Of a stretch of 64,000 bases of DNA, positions 33,680 through 44,900 are shown one piece after another. The position numbers were made by a program, and so were the translations under genes. Under the pieces are notes generated by a model, which saw nothing but the letters and a program-made list of their open reading frames with translations, searched no databases and was not told the origin of the DNA. Location: contig JAAFIG010000022.1 in the NCBI GenBank assembly GCA_013298595.1, positions 13,765 to 77,764 on the forward strand, in the 5' to 3' direction. Source of the stretch: Deinococcales bacterium (GTDB taxonomy: Bacteria > Deinococcota > Deinococci > Deinococcales > JAAFIG01). Positions within the stretch are counted from its first letter, which is position 1; each line of letters starts with the position of its first letter.

Positions 33680-34729
33680 TTATTGGCAAATTGGAACAAT
33701 TTTACGATCCACACCTTCGCATAAAACTTCTTTAGAAATCCATTTGGCATCTATTACCACTTTTAAATTGCTACGTGTGATCGGTACTGGTTTAATAAAA
33801 ATAGAATTCATTCGCACTTTTTTGGGTCCTTTACTAAAAATAGCACGACCTGCAATTTTATCCATTGTCACACCTTTAGCCAATTGCAATGCCACCTGAG
33901 CTGCTTTTGTACCAAGGGTACGCGCATCTTTCCAAACTGAAACAGTTTGCGTCCCTCGAGCCACTCGGTTCAGCGCAGCTAAGTCACCATCTTGTCCTGA
34001 AACTGCAACTCTACCAGCTAATTTCACAGCAGCTAATGCAGCAACAGCACCACCTGCCATACCATCGTTGCTGGCAACGACAGCATCTACTTTGTTTGCA
34101 TTACGAGTCAGAAATTGCTCCATGATGCGTTGAGCATTTTCGGGTTTCCAACTTTCAGTAAATTGCTCACCTACAACTTTGATATCACCACGTTTAATAG
34201 CAGGATTTAACACCTCGAGTTGACCATTATGTAAAAACACACTATTGGGATCGCCTGGATCACCTTTAATGAACACATAATTGCCCTTAGGTTTTACCTT
34301 GAAAACTTCTCGAGCTTGCATCCTACCAACTTCGACATTATCAAAAGTCATATAAAAAACACTGGGTTCTTCGATTAAACGATCATACGCAATCACAGGT
34401 ATTTTGGCTTTTTTAGCTTTAGCAATAGCTGGTAAAATGGCATCTTTATCCATTGCTAAAATAATTATGGCTTTTACCCCTCGAGAAATTAAATTATCAA
34501 TATCATTTAATTGTTTTTCACTCGAGGCTTGTGCATCAGTGCTTGTCATGTCAGCATTACCAAAAGCAAACACTTGTCCCATTGCAGATTCATCGGTACG
34601 CCAACGTTCTTCTTGGAAATTACTCCAACTGACCCCAATAATTATTTTACTTTGTTGTGCTTGCCCAATGACTAAGCTCGAGCAGGTCGCAAGTACTGTG
34701 ATGCCAAGAATCGTTTTCCAGTACTTCAT
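33680..34729 (-). CDS. xylF: XylF-like sugar-binding protein, second paralogue
   Basis: 349 residues from ATG 34729 (seven bases after GGAG; an adjacent ATG at 34732 is too close). Signal peptide [20 protein letters not shown]. Aligns by eye along its length with the 36973 paralogue: [87 protein letters not shown]. Binds xylose or a related sugar in the periplasmic-type space. Separated from the transporter genes by a terminator and has its own unit together with the haloperoxidase, so it may serve a different condition or ligand. Confidence 0.85.
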   Translation of the reverse strand: MKYWKTILGITVLATCSSLVIGQAQQSKIIIGVSWSNFQEERWRTDESAMGQVFAFGNADMTSTDAQASSEKQLNDIDNLISRGVKAIIILAMDKDAILPAIAKAKKAKIPVIAYDRLIEEPSVFYMTFDNVEVGRMQAREVFKVKPKGNYVFIKGDPGDPNSVFLHNGQLEVLNPAIKRGDIKVVGEQFTESWKPENAQRIMEQFLTRNANKVDAVVASNDGMAGGAVAALAAVKLAGRVAVSGQDGDLAALNRVARGTQTVSVWKDARTLGTKAAQVALQLAKGVTMDKIAGRAIFSKGPKKVRMNSIFIKPVPITRSNLKVVIDAKWISKEVLCEGVDRKIVPICQ

Positions 34730-34828
34730 CATTTCACTCCTTTTGACATCTGCCAATACATCAGAACTTTGTGTGCTGATACATATCGCCATAAAAAACT
34801 TGCGATAATTTCGATAACCCAAGTATGG

Positions 34829-34883
34829 CAAAAAAATTGTCAATGCAGTGTAAAAATCAGACATTTACCATTGCACTGACAAT
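34829..34883 (-). terminator. intrinsic terminator after the xylose-type transporter operon
   Basis: Arms ATTGTCAATGCAGTG (34836-34850) and CATTGCACTGACAAT (34869-34883) pair with two mismatches; on the minus strand the stem is followed by seven T (34829-34835). It ends transcription eleven bases beyond the ATPase stop. Confidence 0.85.
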
Positions 34884-34893
34884 AGTTATACTT

Positions 34894-35646
34894 TTATGTT
34901 GCATTGGGGACATTAGGCATGACACCACCGATAATCATGCCAAGCACTTGGTCATGGTTGACATCTTTGGTGTTGACTGTACCAACCACTTTGCCGTTCT
35001 TCATGACGGTACAACGGTCAGCTAAGTCAAAAACATCGTGTAAATCGTGACTAATTAAAAAAATGCCTACACCTTCAGCTTTGAGGGCAGCTATTAATTC
35101 AGATACTTTAGCAGTTTCTTCTGGTCCTAAGGCGGCTGTAGGTTCATCCATAATCAGCACTTTGGCTTTGAAATACACTGCCCTTGCAATTGCCACGGTT
35201 TGTCGTTGACCACCGCTCATATTTTGCACAGGTACGCGTAAACTCGGGATTTTGACTCGTAATCTGTCTAGTACTTTACGAGCTTCGATTTCCATTTCGT
35301 CTTCGGATAAAACAATGCCATTGACTTTTTCGCGCCCAAGAAAAACATTTGCCACAGCATCCAAATTATCTGCTAAAGCCAGTGTTTGATAAATGGTTTC
35401 GACACCGTGGCGCTGAGAATCCTGAGGGCTACGAATTTCGACTTCTTGTCCAGCAATTTTAATGCTGCCAGAATCGGCTTGGTACGCTCCAGAAAGCACT
35501 TTGATCAGTGTGCTTTTGCCAGCACCATTATGCCCAAGTAAACCCACCACTTCGCCTGGTCGTAGATTCACCGAAACATCATCCAGTGCTTGGTTACCAC
35601 CGAAACGCAAGGAAATATTGTTCATTTCGATAATTGGAGTAGTCAT
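34894..35646 (-). CDS. xylG: sugar ABC transporter ATP-binding protein, single-domain XylG/FrcA type
   Basis: 250 residues with one ATPase domain: Walker [17 protein letters not shown], signature [15 protein letters not shown], Walker [23 protein letters not shown]. XylG, RbsA and MglA proteins have two fused domains of about 500 residues; this one is half that size, like FrcA, and must work as a homodimer. TAATG overlap with xylH. No CTCGAG occurs from 34683 to 35762, the longest empty stretch I found, which may mark different ancestry. Confidence 0.9.
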   Translation of the reverse strand: MTTPIIEMNNISLRFGGNQALDDVSVNLRPGEVVGLLGHNGAGKSTLIKVLSGAYQADSGSIKIAGQEVEIRSPQDSQRHGVETIYQTLALADNLDAVANVFLGREKVNGIVLSEDEMEIEARKVLDRLRVKIPSLRVPVQNMSGGQRQTVAIARAVYFKAKVLIMDEPTAALGPEETAKVSELIAALKAEGVGIFLISHDLHDVFDLADRCTVMKNGKVVGTVNTKDVNHDQVLGMIIGGVMPNVPNAT

Positions 35647-36884
35647 TAACGACCTCCTTTACGACGATTACTAATCGAATTCCACAGCACAGCCAGCAGC
35701 AACACAATGCCTAAATAAATTTTTTGTTGCTCGGTTCGTACACCCACCAAACCAAGTCCGTTCTCGAGGCTACTCATCAGTAGTGCTCCAAGGGCAGCGC
35801 CAAGAATTGTGCCACTACCGCCCGATAGAACTGTCCCACCAATTACTGCTCCTGCAATAACTGTCAGCTCGAGATCACGTCCTAAGGTTGGTGTGGCGCT
35901 GTTTAAACGTGCGGCTTGCACTGCGCCTGCAATAGCAGTTAAAAACCCCATCAGCATGAAAATGTAAACCATCATGCGTTTAACGTTAATACCAGCGAGG
36001 TTTGCCGCTTCTGGGTTACCACCAATAGCAAAAATGTAACGCCCAAAGCGTGTGGCTCGAGTCATCCAATTTAAGTAACCAAGTACAGCCAGTGCAATTA
36101 AGGTTGGTACGGGCATACCACTGGCAACAGCTGGAATGTTGTCCACACCTGTTCCAGGGACGTTGTAACTGTTCATGACGATCACAAATGCCAGAATCAG
36201 CACTGTGGTCACACCAAGTACTAAAGCTTCTGCCCAAACGGGTCGAACTGAAAATTCGTTTCGTTGCCGTCTGACCCGTCCAGTGAGGGTTTGCCAAACA
36301 ACAAAAGCAATAATTGCCAGCCCAATAATCCATGTCCAAGTGGCACCAATTGAACCGTTAATACCACCACCCAGAATTTGAAAGGTTTCGTCGAGTGGTC
36401 CAATGGTAAAACTCGAGACACTAAATGTGCCGTTGCGAAATACCAGCATTCCTGCCAATGTGACCACAAAGGCGGGTACGCCCCAAAACGCAGATAAGTA
36501 CCCGTTAAAAGCACCAATCAGTACGCCAACAGCAATACCAATCAGCACTGCTAGAATCCAGTTTAAGCCTGCACCTATTGGTGGTGGGGCTTGTAACAAC
36601 GCCATAATCATGGCAGTAAAACCCAGCACACTACCAACACCAAGGTCTATTTGTCTGGCAACAATCACCAGCACCATACCACCAACCATGATGCCAACCA
36701 CTGCGGTTTGTGCGGTTAAAGTCCAAAGGTTACGTGGTGATAAAAAAATGCCACCACTCCAAATTTGAAAACCAATCCAAACGACCACCAAAGCCAACAG
36801 CAACGTTAAGAGTTGATTATCTACTCCTAAGGCTGCCAGTAACGAGCGTCGCTCGGGTGGGCGATTTTTTTCTGCGTTCTGCAT
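35646..36884 (-). CDS. xylH: sugar ABC transporter permease XylH
   Basis: 412 residues, about ten to twelve membrane helices. The BPD_transp_2 core is evident: [63 protein letters not shown], and [20 protein letters not shown]. The long cytoplasmic stretch with [14 protein letters not shown] is typical of XylH. Lies between the first xylF and the ATPase gene. Confidence 0.92.
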   Translation of the reverse strand: MQNAEKNRPPERRSLLAALGVDNQLLTLLLALVVVWIGFQIWSGGIFLSPRNLWTLTAQTAVVGIMVGGMVLVIVARQIDLGVGSVLGFTAMIMALLQAPPPIGAGLNWILAVLIGIAVGVLIGAFNGYLSAFWGVPAFVVTLAGMLVFRNGTFSVSSFTIGPLDETFQILGGGINGSIGATWTWIIGLAIIAFVVWQTLTGRVRRQRNEFSVRPVWAEALVLGVTTVLILAFVIVMNSYNVPGTGVDNIPAVASGMPVPTLIALAVLGYLNWMTRATRFGRYIFAIGGNPEAANLAGINVKRMMVYIFMLMGFLTAIAGAVQAARLNSATPTLGRDLELTVIAGAVIGGTVLSGGSGTILGAALGALLMSSLENGLGLVGVRTEQQKIYLGIVLLLAVLWNSISNRRKGGR

Positions 36885-36929
36885 AAAAACCTCGAGGGAA
36901 ACTTGCTATGAGTTGTTTCAATTAAAACA

Positions 36930-36959
36930 GGCGGATACGCTACTCTCAGCGTATCCGCC
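36930..36959 (-). terminator. strong hairpin after xylF (attenuator or mRNA 3' stabiliser)
   Basis: GGCGGATACGCT and AGCGTATCCGCC pair perfectly over 12 bases around a six-base loop; on the minus strand TGTTTTAATT follows. Hairpins between binding-protein and permease genes commonly raise the binding protein level by stopping or protecting part of the transcript. Confidence 0.85.
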
Positions 36960-36972
36960 CGCAGCTTTTAGC

Positions 36973-38031
36973 TTACTTGCAAACTGGTACGAGGACTTTA
37001 TTAACGCCTTTGCACAAAACGTCTTTTTTGATCCAACCAGCGTCAAGAACCAAATTGAGGTTCTTACGGGTAATGCCGACTGGTGCAAGAAGTGTCGAGT
37101 TCATAGCGACTTTCTTTGGACCATCTTTAAAGATTTTGGTGCCTTTGATGGCGCTGAGGGCTGTACCTTTAGCCAGTTGCAATGCAATATCGCCTGCGGC
37201 TTTACCTAAAGCGCGTGAATCTTTCCAGACCGAAACGGTTTGGGTTCCAAGGGCAACACGGTTAAGTGCGCCAAGGTCGCCATCTTGACCTGAAACAGCA
37301 ACTTTACCAGCCAATTTAACAGCAGCTAATGCAGCAATCGCGCCACCTGCCATACCATCGTTGCTGCTCATGACTGCATCAACTTTGTTGTTGATACGGG
37401 TCAGAATTTGTTCCATGTTGCGTTGTGCATTTTCTGGCTTCCAGCCTTCGGTAGCTTGTTCGCCAACAACTTTGATTTTGCCACTCTTGATGCTTGGCTC
37501 GAGGATTTCGCGTTGACCACCGTAAACAAAGCCTGCATTGGCATCGCCTGGGTCACCACGAATGAATACGAAATCGCCTTTTGGTTTGACCTTGAGTACT
37601 TCTCGAGCCATAATACGTCCAACTTCGACGTTATCGAATGTCAAGTAGTAAGCGTAGTTATCTTCAACCAAACGGTCGTAAGCAAGGACTGGGATTTTTG
37701 CGGCTTTGGCAGCAGCGATAGCTGGTCCGATTGCGTCTTTGTCTTGGGCAAGCAAAATAATGGCTTTTGCACCTTTGGAAATCAGAGTGTTGACATCGTT
37801 AATTTGCTTTTCAGCGCTGGATTGAGCGTCGGTGCTGGCATATTCTGCGCCAGCAGCTTCGAGAGCGCCTTTAATGGCAGCTTCGTCTGTCTTCCAGCGT
37901 TCTTCTTGAAAGTTTGACCAGCTTACGCCAACCACAACTTTATCCATTGTTTGAGCTGTTGCGCCGAGGTACACACCACCAAGTAAACCGAGTGACAGTG
38001 CGCCGATTGCTCCTAGTTGCCATTTTTTCAT
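36973..38031 (-). CDS. xylF: XylF-like sugar-binding protein, first paralogue
   Basis: 352 residues; signal peptide [20 protein letters not shown] and GAGGAGG upstream. Family motifs as in E. coli XylF: the ERW-TDE segment, [42 protein letters not shown], and [19 protein letters not shown]. First gene of the operon, divergent from the ROK regulator. Two Cys near the end ([14 protein letters not shown]) probably form a disulfide and occur in both paralogues. Confidence 0.92.
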   Translation of the reverse strand: MKKWQLGAIGALSLGLLGGVYLGATAQTMDKVVVGVSWSNFQEERWKTDEAAIKGALEAAGAEYASTDAQSSAEKQINDVNTLISKGAKAIILLAQDKDAIGPAIAAAKAAKIPVLAYDRLVEDNYAYYLTFDNVEVGRIMAREVLKVKPKGDFVFIRGDPGDANAGFVYGGQREILEPSIKSGKIKVVGEQATEGWKPENAQRNMEQILTRINNKVDAVMSSNDGMAGGAIAALAAVKLAGKVAVSGQDGDLGALNRVALGTQTVSVWKDSRALGKAAGDIALQLAKGTALSAIKGTKIFKDGPKKVAMNSTLLAPVGITRKNLNLVLDAGWIKKDVLCKGVNKVLVPVCK

Positions 38032-38522
38032 ACAACCTCCTCAGGTTGAAAAACACTTCCTTCGATAACGATAAAGCCGTGACCTCGAAACTCGAGGAAA
38101 ACACAGAAGCTGTTGCAGGAAGCCCTGAGAGTATACCCGATTTAGGGTAGCCTTTGGATTAGTTCCGTTGCAGCTTGGTGTTTTGAATTCATTCGTTTGT
38201 CGAACAAAACAAAGGTAACTCAAGGATTAAAGCCTTGTCAAGTCAGTTAAAAAATAAAAGCGGTTACAGCATATAACTCGAGTCTAAAAAGCTAAACTTT
38301 TATTGGGATATTAGATTTCAAGTTGCAATAAATTATTTTCTGTACGAATTTTTCATTTTTTTATAGTATTGGTGGCGTACCCACCCCGCAGTGTACTACC
38401 AGAAAATCTGTGACCGCTCTTTAGGGCTTGCTCAAAACTTCATCATCAGGTATATTTAATTCAATCAACGAATCAAATAATCACCGATTCCTCAGTAGCT
38501 CGAGGGTGAAAACAGGAGCATC
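38032..38522. promoter_or_regulatory. 491-base divergent control region between xylF and the ROK regulator
   Basis: No gene is seen. For xylF on the minus strand, TTGACA (38236-38241), 18 bases and TACCTT (38212-38217) are a plausible promoter, and a 13-base palindrome TTTGTCGAACAAA (38196-38208) lies at the expected transcription start, a suitable site for the ROK repressor. A TATACT (38130-38135, minus) is an alternative nearer the gene. The stretch 38250-38370 is very AT-rich. The assignments are by eye. Confidence 0.4.
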
Positions 38523-39716
38523 ATGCGTGGTATCGCTGGCGAAAAAACATTACTGAAACGTCTCAACCGCGCAGCCACACTGCGTTTAGTCTGGCAAGAA
38601 CCAGGAATTTCCCGCAGCGCCCTCGCTGAACGCATAGGTATTACAAAAAGTACTGTTTCGCAAAGCGTTGCTGAACTCGAAGCCGAAGGTTGGCTCGAGA
38701 GTGGTAACAACGACCTCAGCACCGCCCCCGGCAGACCTTCCATTCCTTTAAAACTCAACCATCAAAACTTTGCTTTAATAGGTGCAGAAATCCGCGTGAA
38801 AGATATCAACGTTGTTGCAGTAGACGCATATGGCACAGTCTTAGCCCAAGTGCAACAGCATGGCGATTACCGCAATGTCTCACAGGCTTTGGATCATCTC
38901 GAGCAAAGTATTCGCAGTATTCTTGTACACCCTCATCTCGAGCAACGCCGAGTGCTTGGCGTTGGTATTGGCGCTCCAGGACCTGTGGATACTGCTCAAG
39001 GCTTAGTGCTACACGCTCCAAATTTAGGTTGGAAACGAATTGCGCTGCACACCATGATTCTCGAGCGATTACCTGATTTACCAAATTTACATGTGGATAA
39101 CGATGCTAATTTTGCTGTGTTTGCCGAATACATGTTTGGACAGTACAAACAAAGCGCCGATTTAATGTACTTGTATATCGAAACAGGTATTGGTGGTGGT
39201 TTGATCCTTGGGCATCAATTACACCGAGGCAGACGTGGTTTTGCAGGTGAAATCGGACATATGACGATTTTACCCAATGGTTCACGTTGCTCTTGTGGCA
39301 ACCAAGGTTGCGCCGAGACACTGTTCAGCACTTGGGCATTACTCGAGAGTTACCAAAAAGAAACCAATCAAACCATCAATATCGAAACATTCCTCGAGAA
39401 ACTACGTGCCCAAGACCCAGTTGTGAAACGCATTGTGCATAAAGCAGGTATGTACCTTGGTATTTTTCTTGGCAGCTTAGCCAACGTCTTTGATCCAAAA
39501 CTGATGATTATTGGTGGTTCTTTCGCGCAATTAGGTAACAACATCCTCGAGCCAGCCGAAAAAGAAATTCATAAACGCCTCTTTGGTGATGAATTCCGTA
39601 GTATTGCCCTCGAGACCTGTGTTTTTGGCACCAATGCCAGTGCTATAGGGGCAGCCGGTTTTGTCTGGCACGACATTTTACAAAATACCGAAGAGTTACC
39701 AGCGTTGAAACACTAA
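38523..39716 (+). CDS. ROK family (XylR/NagC-like) transcriptional regulator
   Basis: 397 residues. N-terminal winged helix (GISRSALAERIGITKSTVSQ) followed by a ROK sugar-kinase-like domain with GVGIGAPGPVDTAQG, VDNDANFAVFAEY, ETGIGGGLILG, GEIGHMTI and the zinc motif CSCGNQGCAET. These proteins repress sugar genes until the sugar binds. Divergent from xylF, the likely target. AGGAG precedes ATG 38523. Confidence 0.92.
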   Translation: MRGIAGEKTLLKRLNRAATLRLVWQEPGISRSALAERIGITKSTVSQSVAELEAEGWLESGNNDLSTAPGRPSIPLKLNHQNFALIGAEIRVKDINVVAVDAYGTVLAQVQQHGDYRNVSQALDHLEQSIRSILVHPHLEQRRVLGVGIGAPGPVDTAQGLVLHAPNLGWKRIALHTMILERLPDLPNLHVDNDANFAVFAEYMFGQYKQSADLMYLYIETGIGGGLILGHQLHRGRRGFAGEIGHMTILPNGSRCSCGNQGCAETLFSTWALLESYQKETNQTINIETFLEKLRAQDPVVKRIVHKAGMYLGIFLGSLANVFDPKLMIIGGSFAQLGNNILEPAEKEIHKRLFGDEFRSIALETCVFGTNASAIGAAGFVWHDILQNTEELPALKH

Positions 39717-39864
39717 ACAGCAAGGTCAAAGCTTAGAAACATTTGATATTTTTGTTGTCCAACCGCTTTGCGTCCCTAGGTTATGCCTCTATATCTTGTA
39801 TGAAAACCTTGATAAACCCTATTTCTGGTGGATTTGCTGAATCTGGAGTAGACTAAGCGCAATT

Positions 39865-40716
39865 GTGCGACGTGCCTTAGTGTTCACCGAATTAAACCGC
39901 AGTGCATTTTTAGTGCTGAGCAGGCACGGTAATTCATTACCCCTCGAGACCTTAACCAATCATATTGGTTTGGAATCTCCATTAGCTGCCGCTTGGCTCG
40001 AGCCTCGACTAGATGGTCGTTTTGCTGTGACTGATGGCATGGTTGGCTTGCGAGCTTGGCAGCGGAGCTTTCCACCTCAGGGGGAAATTATTGTGGCTTT
40101 AGACTTAGAAGCCACCAACGGCGACCCTATACGCGAAGATATTATCGAAATTGGCGCAGTGCGTTTAGATGCCAACGGCATTCAAGAATTTCAATCCTTT
40201 GTGCCTTCAAACCGTCCAATCAATCCATTTGTGCAACGTATGACAGGTATTAACGCTGCTATGATCGAAGGCGCACCCCCTATTGCTGAGACCTTAACCA
40301 AACTCGAGGCTTTTCTTGAAGGAGCAACTTTGGTGGTGCACAATGCTGGGTTTGATGCTGCATTGTTGTCTCGAGAATTTGGTAAGCTAGGGCGCACGTT
40401 GGTCAATCCGATTGTTGATACGGTGAATCTCGCCCAAGCGGTACTTCCGGGAAGGCGTAAGCGCGGACTCGAGACCTTATCGAGGTTATACGACGAACCA
40501 CAACAATCTCACCATCGCGCATTGGATGATGCTCGGGTTACACTAGCAGTCGCAAAACATTTATACTTTTCACTTGCGGGTTCCCGCGAGTTAACTTTGA
40601 AAGAACTCCACGATGACCTTACCCAAATTACTCTCTCCCAAAGTCACCCCAAACCCCCTTCCTCAGCCCAACATGGGCGGCAGCAGCGCCGTCGGAGGTC
40701 TCGTCGTGAGCGCTAA
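39865..40716 (+). CDS. DnaQ-type 3'-5' exonuclease with N-terminal extension
   Basis: 283 residues. About 75 N-terminal residues of unknown fold (contains LETLTNHIGLESPLAAAWLE, possibly a winged helix) precede the exonuclease: Exo I IVALDLEATNGD, a middle LVVHNAGFDAALL (Exo II), and SHHRALDDARVTLAVA (Exo III, DEDDh type). The tail is strongly basic (RQQRRRRSRRER), suited to nucleic acid binding. TAGACT (39849-39854) lies ten bases before GTG 39865. The next gene overlaps its end. Confidence 0.85.
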   Translation: MRRALVFTELNRSAFLVLSRHGNSLPLETLTNHIGLESPLAAAWLEPRLDGRFAVTDGMVGLRAWQRSFPPQGEIIVALDLEATNGDPIREDIIEIGAVRLDANGIQEFQSFVPSNRPINPFVQRMTGINAAMIEGAPPIAETLTKLEAFLEGATLVVHNAGFDAALLSREFGKLGRTLVNPIVDTVNLAQAVLPGRRKRGLETLSRLYDEPQQSHHRALDDARVTLAVAKHLYFSLAGSRELTLKELHDDLTQITLSQSHPKPPSSAQHGRQQRRRRSRRER

Positions 40717-41938
40717 ACAAATGCGGTACACCTTAACTCGTCTTTGCTTAGATACTGGCAGCATTGCAATTCTCAAATACCTCGAGCCATTTATCCCCAC
40801 AGAAAGCACGTTAAGTGCTGCTCTTGATGGCGGACGTGAACTCAATTTAGATATTCGCAATGGGCGTGTCTATGGTTTTACAGATTTCTTTGCTCAACAA
40901 AAAGTTTCCGTTAACGATGCCCTGATGATTACACCACTCGAGTCAAATCGTTGGCAACTCGAAATTGCCCAAAAAGCTCGGGCTATCCCAGCGGCAACTC
41001 TACCTGTTGTAGCGGCGGCAGCAATGGAAAGTATCATCGAAGATGAAAGCACCCATATCCGCGTGGTTCGCAAGCAGCCCGCTACAGTATCGCCATACCC
41101 CAATGGTATTTTGTACCCTGGAAGCGAAAAAACCGAAAATAAAATCGAAGCGCCCACGCAAATCAGCAAACCTGAACCAGCTCCACAGCCAACAGCATTA
41201 AGTAAAATCAGCAGTCCAAAAACCATTTCACCACTCGAGCCTTTGCTGCGTTCATTTAGTAACCTTGGCTATTTGGTTTCGCCACTCGAAACGGGTTTGC
41301 AACTCGAGGTGCGTTTACCGCGTGGCACTCATAAAATAGCTGTGGCACTAGAAGGTTTTAGCGATATCAGCGCAGTGCTTAAAGCAGGGCGTTTACAGGG
41401 TGCCAAGTACTTAGCTGTAGCAGCCAGCGCCGACCGAATGAATTTTGTGGACACCGCCACTGCCTTTGGTAACATTGCCCGTGTCGAACTTGAAGCTTTA
41501 TCCACCCTCGAGAAACTACAAGAACACTTTGCATTAACGCCACTGGAATTAGAAGGCTACTGGAACGCTGGTGGGATTCGTCAAGAATCGCTCGAGAGTA
41601 TTCAACACAGCATCAATCAACGCCTCGAGACCCGTGGTGAATTTAGTTTTGTGATGTTGGCATTGCGTCACTTTAGTGCCCCTTGTCTAATTACCCCAGA
41701 AGATATTGTGGCAAAACTCCCAGGCAGTGGCATTGGTACCAGCAATGTTTTACAAGTACTCGAGACATTATCCAAAGCCCCTTTTATGATGGTTACCCCA
41801 CTTGGCATGGGTGAGTACCACTTAAAAATGAATTTGGAACGCGGACTCGAGGAACTGAGTTCTTATGTTTCAAGTGTCAAAATGCGAATTGGTGCAACTG
41901 CACCTGTTAAAGCTGACAATACCCTGATACGTGCATAG
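40706..41938 (+). CDS. hypothetical protein coupled to the exonuclease, 410 aa
   Basis: GTG 40706 is chosen because GGAGG stands seven bases before it inside the end of the exonuclease gene; an ATG at 40613 would give a 104-base overlap without a ribosome site. The product has an N-terminal beta-rich part (LSAALDGGRELNLDIRNGRV, VNDALMITPLESNRWQLEI), a Pro-rich linker at about residues 125-170, and a C-terminal part with FSDISAVLKAGRLQGAKYLAVAAS and two winged-helix-like segments. No family recognised. The coupling suggests a shared function with the nuclease. Confidence 0.65.
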   Translation: MSAKQMRYTLTRLCLDTGSIAILKYLEPFIPTESTLSAALDGGRELNLDIRNGRVYGFTDFFAQQKVSVNDALMITPLESNRWQLEIAQKARAIPAATLPVVAAAAMESIIEDESTHIRVVRKQPATVSPYPNGILYPGSEKTENKIEAPTQISKPEPAPQPTALSKISSPKTISPLEPLLRSFSNLGYLVSPLETGLQLEVRLPRGTHKIAVALEGFSDISAVLKAGRLQGAKYLAVAASADRMNFVDTATAFGNIARVELEALSTLEKLQEHFALTPLELEGYWNAGGIRQESLESIQHSINQRLETRGEFSFVMLALRHFSAPCLITPEDIVAKLPGSGIGTSNVLQVLETLSKAPFMMVTPLGMGEYHLKMNLERGLEELSSYVSSVKMRIGATAPVKADNTLIRA

Positions 41939-41965
41939 TAAGAGATTCCAAGTTTAGCGGGTTTT

Positions 41966-44900
41966 TTATGACCGATCCGAAGAACGGCGCTTAGGTGGTG
42001 GCGGTAACTCGAGTTCTTCGCCAAGTAAATAGGGTTTACCCGCTGCTTTAGCGTTATACATACGATTATCGGCAAGAGATTGCAACTGATCTAAGTTGCT
42101 GGCTTCGTTTGGGTATGAAGCCAAACCAATATTTAACAAAATTTTGATATCACCATCAAATTCCATTTGTTCAATAGCACCCACAATGTACATCAGCAAC
42201 TCAAGGGCTGCTTGTTCGGGCGGGATAATCAAAGCAAATTCATCACCACCTGTTCGGTAAGCTTTATGACTGGCACGACCAAGTTGATTGGGTCCACTGG
42301 CAAGCACTTTTGCCACTCGAGCCAGAACAACATCGCCAGCCGCATGTCCGAATTGATCGTTGACTAACTTAAAACCTGTTAAATCTATGGCTGCTAAACC
42401 AAAGTTTTGATATTGCTCAAGGCTGCGTTGCAAATCTTCATCAAAAGCTCGACGGTTACGTAAATTGGTTAGTGGGTCAAACCGCGCAGCTCGTTCGGCT
42501 TGGAATCGTAAGAATTCCATCTCGCTGGCTTTACGCTCGAGTTGTTCGTGTAGTAAAACATTTTCTAAAGCTGTGCTGATTGGATTACTCAGGCTGACAA
42601 TCATGGCTAAATCTGATTTGGTTAATGGTTGCTCGAGTGTAGATTCAATATTTAATGTACCTAAAACCCCAACTGAACCTTTTAACGGCACAGCAATCAA
42701 CGAAACCAAGTCGGGCGAAGCCACAATAAAATCGGGATCTTTTCTGCCATCAGTAATCAGTTCGGGTGTACCTGAACGGGCAACTCGACCAATCACACCA
42801 TTGGCTAATGGCACTTCAAAATACGGTGTGGGAATACCAAGTTGCCCTTGTAAACGCAAGGTTTGCCCCTCAAGTAAATACAAACTACTATGCTGAAAAC
42901 CAAGGGCATCTTCTAAAACATGAAGCACTGCTCGCACTAAGTCTGGTAAGCTCCGCAAACGCGCAACTTCTTGACTGATACGCGTTCGCACCCGTTCATC
43001 ACGCAAACTAGCCCGTTCTCGGACATATAATCGTGCATTCTCGAGGGCGATACTGGCAAGGGCAGCAAAGCGTTCTAAAGTTTCTAAATCGTAAGAATCA
43101 AACCGTGCAACAATAGCGGTGTCGGCGAGGGTTAAAGCACCAATCACATTTTTACCTTGGCGTAAAGGCACACTGGCGACACTGCGCCACGGCGAAACAA
43201 TATCGGCTGCTCGCAATTCCCAAATCTGATAATCTTCGATCAGAAGCAGTTCACCAAGTTCTGCCACCTGTCCAGACACACCTGTACCCAAAGCAAAACG
43301 CGTTTCAGGAAAGTCTCCGATACCCGCAGCTAAAACAATTTCTTGATGCTCGATTAAAAACACACCACCAGCATTAGCACCCAGCAACGCCGAGGCGCGT
43401 TCCAAAATACTCGAGAGTAAAGCTTCGGGTTCTAAATTCTTACTAACCTCTAAAGACACTTGGTATAACGCCTCGAGTTGCCTGGCTCGAGCTAACGCTT
43501 TACCTTCTGCGTGACGAGCATCGTCGAGCAACTGAGCGCGTTCCAAAGCAATACTGGCACTGGCAGCAAATCGCTCGAGGGTATCTAAATCGCTATCCGC
43601 AAAACGGTATGTATTTTGGGTATCGGCAATCACTAAAGCCCCTGTGATTTCTTTGCCACGCTTTAACGGTACCGATAACACAGATTGCCAAACACTTGCA
43701 CCACGACGACCCGCTTGAGTCCAATTTTGATAATCATCAATTCGTAATGCCTGACCTGTCAAAGCTGTGACACCACTGGCACCATATCCTAAAGGCATAA
43801 TAGGACTGGCACTAGCCCCAATTGTGGCAGCTAAATGCAATTCCTCGAGTTCAGATTGCAACAAATACAACCGCCCAGCATGTGCTCCAAAAAGCATCAC
43901 TGCTCGCTCGAGAATACTCTCTAAAAGCATATCTAATTCGATGTAATGCCCAAGTTCTAAATTAATTTCATGTAAAGCTTCCATCAGTGCAGTGCGTTCC
44001 TGAGCACTCTGCTCGGCAACTCGCAAGGAATCAAACAACCGCGTGGTCTCGAGAGCAGCACTGGTTGCTGCGGCAAAACGTTCTAAAGCTTCAAGATCAT
44101 TAGCATCAAACCGATTGGTGGCTCGAGTATCAGCAATGGTTAAAGCACCAATCACTTGATCTCCACGCCATAACGGTGCGCTCATAGCAGCTTGCCATGA
44201 GACAATTTCGTTATCACGAATATCTTGCCCATCCCAGTTTTTGTAATCCTGCACCACTCGAGCTTGTTGTTGCACAATCACTTTGCCCGATAAACCTTCA
44301 CCTAAAGTACCAGAAACACTCGGACTTTCCCCATGCACTGCAACCCGTTCAAACAAATTGCCACTGACCAGATAGACCGCGCCAGCATCGGCAGAAAACA
44401 AGGCTGTGACTCGATCAACCACTTGTTGCAACATTGCACTTGGTTCAAACTGCCCAGCCAATGCCAAACTGGTCTGGTACAACGCCTCGAGCAAACGTGT
44501 CTGACGCTGATTATGCAAACTGGTCTGCTCGGCTTTTTCCAGTAAGGCAGCATTCTCGAGGGTCACATTGGCAACTGCTGCAAAACGCTCGAGACCCACT
44601 AAATCTTCGGGTTGAAAACACATTGGATTTGTGGTGTGTGCCAATGTTAAAGCACCAATCACTTTGCCGTCCAAATGCAATGGCACAGATAAGGCAGCTT
44701 GCCAAAGTGGTGAAATTTCGTTAGCGGGTTTTCCATCCCACGCTTGATACTGATTCATTAATAACGGTAAACCCGCAGCAATAACCCGCCCCGATAAACC
44801 ATGATCTAAAGTAATGATTTGTTGAACATTGGGGTCAGTCAAATCGGTCGAAGCTCGAATTGTTCCATCAGCTTGCAACATATACACCGAACCAGCATTG

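Noticed and set aside
34829-34883. Inverted repeat considered as a miniature transposable element
   Set aside because: The arms are followed directly by a T-run behind a stop codon and there is no target duplication, so a terminator is the simpler reading.
40613-40705. Upstream ATG 40613 as start of the exonuclease partner gene
   Set aside because: It would give a 104-base overlap, no Shine-Dalgarno is ahead of it, and the added residues are only the exonuclease tail in another frame.
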